From: an uncultured Pirellulaceae bacterium
Lineage (GTDB): Bacteria; Planctomycetota; Planctomycetia; Pirellulales; Pirellulaceae
Direction: 5' to 3'
DNA length: 9,895 nucleotides
NCBI GenBank assembly: GCA_947258905.1
Contig: CAMYKF010000126.1
Span: forward strand, 1-9,895
The notes beneath the pieces were generated by a model. That model made no database searches. It was given only the letters and a program-made list of their open reading frames with translations, and was not told where the DNA came from. Positions 5,979 through 9,895 of the stretch are shown here, piece by piece. Within the stretch, counting starts at the first letter, position 1. Each line of letters begins with the position of its first letter. Both the position numbers and the translations under genes were made by a program.

Positions 5979-7685
5979 ATGTACAGGTCATTGGTTTCGC
6001 AAATTGCAGGGTCGGCTTGCCTGGTATTGATAGTTGCGAATCTGGTTTGCTTTTCCGGGTGCCGGGGAACGACACAGAAGGTCTCGCAGCAAGACGATGG
6101 TTCATCCGAAAACAAGGAATCGGACGCTCAGTCGGCCGCGGAGCAACAGCCGCGGACCGCCGATGAGCAGAGCGAGCCAACTGGCCAGGATGTGCTGTTG
6201 GGCGATTTGGACAAGGCCATTGCCAGGTACACGGAAATTCTGCGCGAACCACTGCCCAATTACGTCGAGAGGGCAGAGGTGACTAACCGCCGCGCCGAGA
6301 CAATGTTCTTGCGAGGAGAGGCCTTTCTAGCCAAGGGCTTTCCGCTGATTGCAATCGAGGATTTTACGGAAGCCCTCGAAGTCGGAGGTGATGATGTCGG
6401 GGCCAAAGCGCTGGTCTCACGGGCCATGGCCCTGGCCGCACTCCACCGCTGGTCACAAGTGGTTGCCGATTCCACGCGTGCCATTCGTTTGCAGCCCGAC
6501 AACGGGCAGGCCTTTTTGATTCGCAGTCAGGCTCTCGCCGCTCTTGGTGAAGAGGGGGCTGCTACGACGTCGTTGCAGGAGGCCGAACGCCTGGGAATTC
6601 GCACGACCTGGCGAGTCCCGTTTCTGGAACCGCAACCCACGGTGATCGATCAGGCCCGGGCACTGCTGGATTCAGGCAATGCGCCAGTGGCGCTTGAGGT
6701 GCTGGAAGCCGCGATTCTTAACGGCGAGGAAACCTGGGAATCGAATGATCTGCTGGCAAAAACCCAGTTTCAGTTGAAAGACTACTACCGGGCTGTTGTG
6801 GCGGCAACTCGTTCACTGCGCGGGAATCCGGCAAACGCCGAAGCCTACCGAATTCGGGGACTGTCAAATCTGCAACGCGGCAACCTGGATCAGTCAATTT
6901 TTGACTTGCAGGCCGCTATCGCACTTGATGAATCGCTGGGTGAATCTCTTGGACTAATGATTGCCGAGGCGCATCGACGCGGGGGACTCGAACCGGCAGT
7001 GCGAGCCGACGCGGTGGCCAGAATCAAACGATCCGTGGCGACAGACACGGAAGGGGTGACGCAGCCGGGGAAGGCAGAGCAATGGCTGCTGGACCTGTTC
7101 ACGATGACCAATTCGTCACAGCAAATCGATCATTTCCAACGACTGCTGGCCGACAACACCGATTCGCCGATCGATTCCATGAACTGGCTGGCTGATTTCC
7201 TGATGCTCAATCGCAATGTGCCAGGTGTAGAGGTGTTGCGAACCTGGCTGAATCAGCAGTCGAAAGGGGATGACGCGTCACAACTGGCAAGTCAATTGTG
7301 GGACCGTGTTTCGTCGCGAGGCGTGGCCTCGCGCCAAGGCGTGAACTTGTTTGCGGATCTGCCCGCCTACACCATCAATTACCAATATTACACCTTGCTG
7401 CAATCGTGTATCGGCGGGGGGCTTTGCCGGGTCAAAATGGATCATCTCTATCAGGCCATAGACATCGATAGTCCGATTGGGTTGAAGTTGATTTTGCCTC
7501 ACGCCAACGTGCTCGATCGTCAGCTTCAGGGATTGCTGCAGCAATGTATGGCCCGCGATCGCAAGCAGCACGCGGTGCTGATTATCAGCCGTTACGAAAG
7601 CGGATTGACGTGGCAGCTACTGCAATTTCTGGAGATGCCGGTGGAACGGCAGGGCCCCAAACTGCCGCCAGACATTGTCATCTGA
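5979..7685 (+). CDS. TPR-repeat lipoprotein
   Basis: This encodes 568 aa from the ATG at 5979; AGG at 5968-5970 is a weak Shine-Dalgarno site, and a GTG at 5961 is the alternative. The N-terminus is a lipoprotein signal: helix GSACLVLIVANLV and the lipobox-like FSGC, with Cys28 as the lipid site (Phe at -3 is off-consensus). Residues ~31-70 are a Gln/Ser/Glu-rich linker. TPR-like helix pairs follow at ~106-135, 141-173, 175-206, 255-283 and 287-320, for example AYRIRGLSNLQRGNLDQSIFDLQAAIAL in the last pair. Residues ~330-568 are helical, with no recognised domain; C477 and C483 flank a GGG turn. It probably acts as a periplasmic or outer-membrane scaffold. The gap to the cytochrome gene is 207 nt with no clear promoter or terminator. 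Function unknown beyond protein binding. Confidence 0.83.
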   Translation: MYRSLVSQIAGSACLVLIVANLVCFSGCRGTTQKVSQQDDGSSENKESDAQSAAEQQPRTADEQSEPTGQDVLLGDLDKAIARYTEILREPLPNYVERAEVTNRRAETMFLRGEAFLAKGFPLIAIEDFTEALEVGGDDVGAKALVSRAMALAALHRWSQVVADSTRAIRLQPDNGQAFLIRSQALAALGEEGAATTSLQEAERLGIRTTWRVPFLEPQPTVIDQARALLDSGNAPVALEVLEAAILNGEETWESNDLLAKTQFQLKDYYRAVVAATRSLRGNPANAEAYRIRGLSNLQRGNLDQSIFDLQAAIALDESLGESLGLMIAEAHRRGGLEPAVRADAVARIKRSVATDTEGVTQPGKAEQWLLDLFTMTNSSQQIDHFQRLLADNTDSPIDSMNWLADFLMLNRNVPGVEVLRTWLNQQSKGDDASQLASQLWDRVSSRGVASRQGVNLFADLPAYTINYQYYTLLQSCIGGGLCRVKMDHLYQAIDIDSPIGLKLILPHANVLDRQLQGLLQQCMARDRKQHAVLIISRYESGLTWQLLQFLEMPVERQGPKLPPDIVI

Positions 7686-7705
7686 GTGACACAGCTGTCG
7701 AAATT

Positions 7706-7873
7706 CTAGTTGCCGATTTTTGCGAAGCTTTCGTTGAGGATGGGATAGTTCTGCCATGAGTGGTGGTCGAAGTGCCACCATTCGTTCTCATAGATTTCGA
7801 AACCCTCGGCTTCCATCATATTGCGCCATGGATGGTGAATCTGGCGGAATACCATGTAACCGGTTTGCAATTG
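7706..7873 (-). pseudogene. 5'-truncated remnant of an M15 (VanX-type) D-Ala-D-Ala dipeptidase
   Basis: The minus strand from 7873 to the TAG at 7708-7706 encodes 55 residues; from the ATG at 7855 it would be 49. The text NMMEAEGFEIYENEWWHF, then WQNYPILNESFAKI, closely matches the C-terminal end of M15D D-alanyl-D-alanine dipeptidases. In VanX the EWWH motif supplies the catalytic Glu and the last zinc-binding His; both are present here. An in-frame TAA at 7876-7874 closes the frame. The upstream region (7877-8164, minus strand) shows no SxHxxGxxxD motif, which carries the other zinc ligands, so the first ~150 residues are missing. The piece cannot be an active enzyme and is best read as a gene relic. 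Its stop lies 20 nt from the stop of the convergent TPR gene. The homology ends at about the AT-rich inverted repeat, a likely break point. Confidence 0.8.
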
Positions 7874-7900
7874 TTAAGATTTGATTAGCATATGTTAACA
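7864..7900 (+). promoter_or_regulatory. Pho-box-like array of phased TTA repeats upstream of pit
   Basis: Four related hexamers are phased one helical turn apart: TTTGCA (7864), TTAAGA (7874), TTAGCA (7885) and TTAACA (7895), with start-to-start distances of 10, 11 and 10 nt. On the minus strand the outer copies read CTTAACAA and GTTAACAT. PhoB/PhoP-type regulators bind direct repeats with an 11-nt period, and Bacillus and cyanobacterial boxes centre on TTAACA or CTTAAC. The next gene on the plus strand is the phosphate transporter, although its start lies about 265 nt away. The block is AT-rich, so chance is possible. Confidence 0.3.
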
Positions 7901-7903
7901 ATT
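7869..7903. repeat. 9-bp inverted repeat in an AT-rich block
   Basis: aattgttaa at 7869-7877 is the exact reverse complement of ttaacaatt at 7895-7903, with a 17-nt spacer. It overlaps the Pho-box-like array and sits where the dipeptidase remnant loses its homology. It could be a regulator site, a small hairpin, or a scar of the event that removed the rest of that gene. Confidence 0.5.
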
Positions 7904-8164
7904 CAATAGGTCATCGGACGGCAACGACGCGAAATGTGTATTTGCCCGGTAGTGGTGTTGCCTGGCGTGGCTCCAATACAGCACCCGCCAGCGGGCGGTC
8001 CCGCCCGCCCCGCGTCCACCTGTTGTGTTTTTGCGTCGCGCGGGTGGCGGCCTGGTGTCGAGGCCCCGGTTTAGCGAGTTGGTTTCCCGCCCGTTTAAGG
8101 CCGAAGGTGGCTAATACATGACGTCAATTCACCACAGCCACGCTTAAGGATTTCAGGTCCAGAA
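7904..8164. other. Non-coding GC-rich leader upstream of pit, with hairpins
   Basis: No supportable gene is seen here; a 61-codon open frame at 7936-8121 is Arg/Pro-rich and has no ribosome binding site. Structures present: a 7-bp GC stem, 7991-7997 (gcgggcg) with 8002-8008; a 6-bp stem, 8107-8112 (gtggct) with 8136-8141 (agccac), whose loop holds the 8-bp palindrome tgacgtca (8119-8126). CAGG at 8154-8157 is the Shine-Dalgarno site of the pit gene. If transcription starts near the Pho-box-like block, this is a long structured 5' leader. I do not recognise a riboswitch. Confidence 0.45.
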
Positions 8165-9208
8165 ATGGAAATTGCCCTCATCGCAATTCTGCTTGCTGCC
8201 GCCTTCTATGTAGGCTGGAATATCGGAGCCAATGACGCCGCCAACTGCATCGGCACGACTGTTGGAGCGCAAATTATCTCTTATCGCAAAGCGGCCTTGT
8301 TAATGGCCGCGTTCGTGATTCTCGGTGGCGTGCTTCAAGGTCACCGGGTGATGAAGACGGTCGGCAAGGGTATCGTGATTTCCGAGGTTGAGTCGTACGA
8401 AGCGTACAATGGAGCGCCGGCTCCCGAGGAGTTTGGCCAATATTTCCCGGATAACAGGCTGCCTGACCTGGCGATCCTCGTGGCGCTACTGTCGGCCGGA
8501 TTTTTCGTAACCCTGGCGACGTTTACGAGCACACCCGTTTCCACTTCCCAGGCTATCGTCGGCGGCGTGGCGGGCGTCGGGATCGGAATCGTTGGTGCCC
8601 AGGCGTCCTATTTCAAGCTGGGCGTCATTCTGAAAATTCTGGGGGCGTGGGTGATCAGTCCGGTGCTGACCATGATCCTGGCCTTCTTGTTTTACAAATT
8701 GCTGGGGCGAATTCTACGCAATGTGCGAGCGGTCGTCTGGAACAACGTTTTGGCCATCGGAGTGCTGGTGTCGGCGGCCTACGTTTCGTTTTCGCTGGGC
8801 GCCAACGACGTGGGCAATGCGATTGGGCCACTGTTGAGCAAGTTTCCCGACAAGGGTCCGTGGCTGGCAGTGCTGGGCGGTGTGGCTATGGCCACGGGTG
8901 CACTGACGTTTGGCGAGCGTGTCACGGATGCCGTCGGCAAAAACATTACGCCTCTGGATTACGGCGGTGCGTTGTCCGCCCAGCTTTCTGCGGCGTTTGG
9001 TGTCCACGTGTTTTCGATCCTCGGTATTCCGGTTTCCACCTCTCAGGCCATTGTGGGTGGCGTGATTGGAGTGGGCCTGACCAAGGGCGCGCAGGCGGTC
9101 AGCAAGAAAAAGATTTCGACCATTTTTATCGGCTGGGTCGCCACGCCAACCTGCGCGGCGATATTTGCGGCCGTCATGTACCGGCTACTTGCATCCCTGA
9201 TGGCTTGA
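8165..9208 (+). CDS. pit: PiT-family inorganic phosphate transporter
   Basis: This encodes 347 aa, compact for a bacterial PiT protein, and is complete. PiT carriers bring in phosphate as a neutral metal-phosphate complex, driven by protons or sodium, across the inner membrane. The two-fold family signature is plain: GANDAANCIGT at 21-31 and GANDVGNAIGP at 212-222, and the paired motif PVSTSQAIVGG at 124-134 and 289-299. About ten hydrophobic helices are visible. Between the first helices there is a polar loop (~70-100, rich in Glu, Pro and Tyr). The Shine-Dalgarno cagg lies 7 nt before the ATG. The DUF47 gene follows after 33 nt, the standard pit operon layout. A Pho-box-like array lies upstream of its leader. 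Confidence 0.95.
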   Translation: MEIALIAILLAAAFYVGWNIGANDAANCIGTTVGAQIISYRKAALLMAAFVILGGVLQGHRVMKTVGKGIVISEVESYEAYNGAPAPEEFGQYFPDNRLPDLAILVALLSAGFFVTLATFTSTPVSTSQAIVGGVAGVGIGIVGAQASYFKLGVILKILGAWVISPVLTMILAFLFYKLLGRILRNVRAVVWNNVLAIGVLVSAAYVSFSLGANDVGNAIGPLLSKFPDKGPWLAVLGGVAMATGALTFGERVTDAVGKNITPLDYGGALSAQLSAAFGVHVFSILGIPVSTSQAIVGGVIGVGLTKGAQAVSKKKISTIFIGWVATPTCAAIFAAVMYRLLASLMA

Positions 9209-9241
9209 CGGCAAACTGAGACCAGAAACGAGAGATCACTC

Positions 9242-9889
9242 ATGCTGATGTTCAAAAAAGAGAAACGCGTCGTCAAGCTGGTTCTGCAGCACGTTGAAAA
9301 GACCGCCGAATGTGTTCAGGAGACGACGGATCGTTTGAAGTCCTATGTCTCGGGCGATACCAGCTCATGGGATGCCGGCAGCGACATCTACAGTCTGGAA
9401 TCGGAAGCTGATAACCTGCTGCGCGAGATTCGCGATTTACTGTATTCCGGCGCTTACCTGCCCCTGATCCGGGGCGACATCTACCGTTTAATGTCGACGG
9501 TGGACGCCGTCAGCAACAAGGCCGAAGGCTGTTTCGATTTCTTCCACAACCAGAAGCCGGATATTCCCGCCGATTTCAGAGCGGGATTCGATGAGTGTCT
9601 CGATCTAACCAGGGATTGCTTTGCGGTTTTTCAGGAAGCACTTGAGGCGTTTTTCGGTCCCAAAGACAAGACGGACAAGATCAGAAAGCACTGCCGGGCA
9701 GTCGGAGAGCTGGAGTCACGGATCGACGAGGTGGAACGGAATCTGACGGCAAGCGTTTTCGATGCGTCGCTGGATCTAAGTCAGCGAATTCACCTGAGTC
9801 AGGCTTTGCGACGCATTGCGGCGATCTCAGATGCCATTGAGAACTCGGCTGACGAACTCGAACTGATTAGCCTGAAATCCGTGATCTAG
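9242..9889 (+). CDS. DUF47 / PhoU-like partner of the phosphate transporter (TIGR00153 type)
   Basis: This encodes 215 aa and is complete; the stop lies 6 nt before the window end. The start at 9242 (MLMFKK) has gagag about 8 nt upstream; a second ATG at 9248 is possible. The protein is all helical with no signal, as in PhoU-like four-helix bundles, and acts in the cytoplasm. Typical acidic metal-binding stretches are ESEADNLLREIR (residues 54-65) and SDAIENSADELELI (196-209). The GDIYRLMSTVDAVSNKAEG segment (78-96) is characteristic of the family. Such genes sit beside pit in many bacteria and archaea and are thought to modulate phosphate uptake through the Pit carrier. The 33-nt gap to pit indicates one transcript. 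Confidence 0.93.
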   Translation: MLMFKKEKRVVKLVLQHVEKTAECVQETTDRLKSYVSGDTSSWDAGSDIYSLESEADNLLREIRDLLYSGAYLPLIRGDIYRLMSTVDAVSNKAEGCFDFFHNQKPDIPADFRAGFDECLDLTRDCFAVFQEALEAFFGPKDKTDKIRKHCRAVGELESRIDEVERNLTASVFDASLDLSQRIHLSQALRRIAAISDAIENSADELELISLKSVI

Positions 9890-9895
9890 CTCTGT

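Noticed and set aside
5710..6252. 180-codon minus-strand open frame across the cytochrome end and the TPR gene start.
   Set aside because: It opposes two well-supported genes, is rich in Arg, Pro and Trp, and has no family resemblance.
8030..8100. tRNA-like or rRNA-like fragment in the pit leader.
   Set aside because: Some words look familiar, but no T-arm, anticodon arm or rRNA block can be aligned.
8112..8117. TAATAC as a -10 box for pit.
   Set aside because: No acceptable -35 hexamer lies 16-18 nt upstream, so I do not call a promoter.
8647..9219. 190-codon plus-strand open frame inside pit.
   Set aside because: It lies in another frame of a clear PiT transporter whose signatures are intact; a shadow frame.

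Overview
This window most likely comes from a planctomycete, probably a Pirellula/Rhodopirellula-type one. That is an inference from gene content, not from a marker gene. The clues are a secreted STN-like protein of a planctomycete type, a P460-like CxxCH cytochrome, a TPR lipoprotein, a STAS-Sel1 fusion, sparse Shine-Dalgarno sites, mixed strand use and moderately high GC. No rRNA, tRNA, CRISPR array, transposase or integrase was seen.

Layout from left to right. (1) 102-505: a small minus-strand gene (100 aa, lipocalin-like guess) followed by a textbook rho-independent terminator. (2) 785-2932: a tight two-gene plus-strand unit. It encodes a 263-aa protein with two membrane helices and a 450-aa TAXI-type (NMT1-like) solute-binding protein anchored in the membrane at both ends; no TRAP permease is nearby. 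(3) 2933-3213: a non-coding interval holding a roughly 124-bp branched inverted repeat. (4) 3214-4023: a STAS domain fused to three Sel1 repeats, convergent with (5) 4063-4746, a secreted STN-like protein on the minus strand. (6) 4992-5771: an exported P460-like c-type cytochrome, divergent from (5). (7) 5979-7685: a 568-aa TPR lipoprotein. (8) 7706-7873: an unlisted relic on the minus strand, the last ~50 codons of an M15/VanX-type D-Ala-D-Ala dipeptidase including its EWWH zinc motif. (9) 7864-8164: an AT-rich block with helically phased TTA-type repeats resembling a Pho box, then a structured GC-rich leader. (10) 8165-9889: a two-gene phosphate unit made of a PiT-family transporter and a DUF47/PhoU-like partner.

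Functionally, the clearest unit is the low-affinity phosphate uptake pair at the right end. The TAXI protein and its membrane partner look like a sensing or binding unit rather than a transporter, since no permease is present. The cytochrome, STN-like protein and TPR lipoprotein are all predicted to be exported, but the sequence does not show that they work together. No convincing new defence or mobile system is visible. The best leads are the branched repeat at 3037-3160, the dipeptidase relic, the Pho-box-like array and the permease-less TAXI pair.
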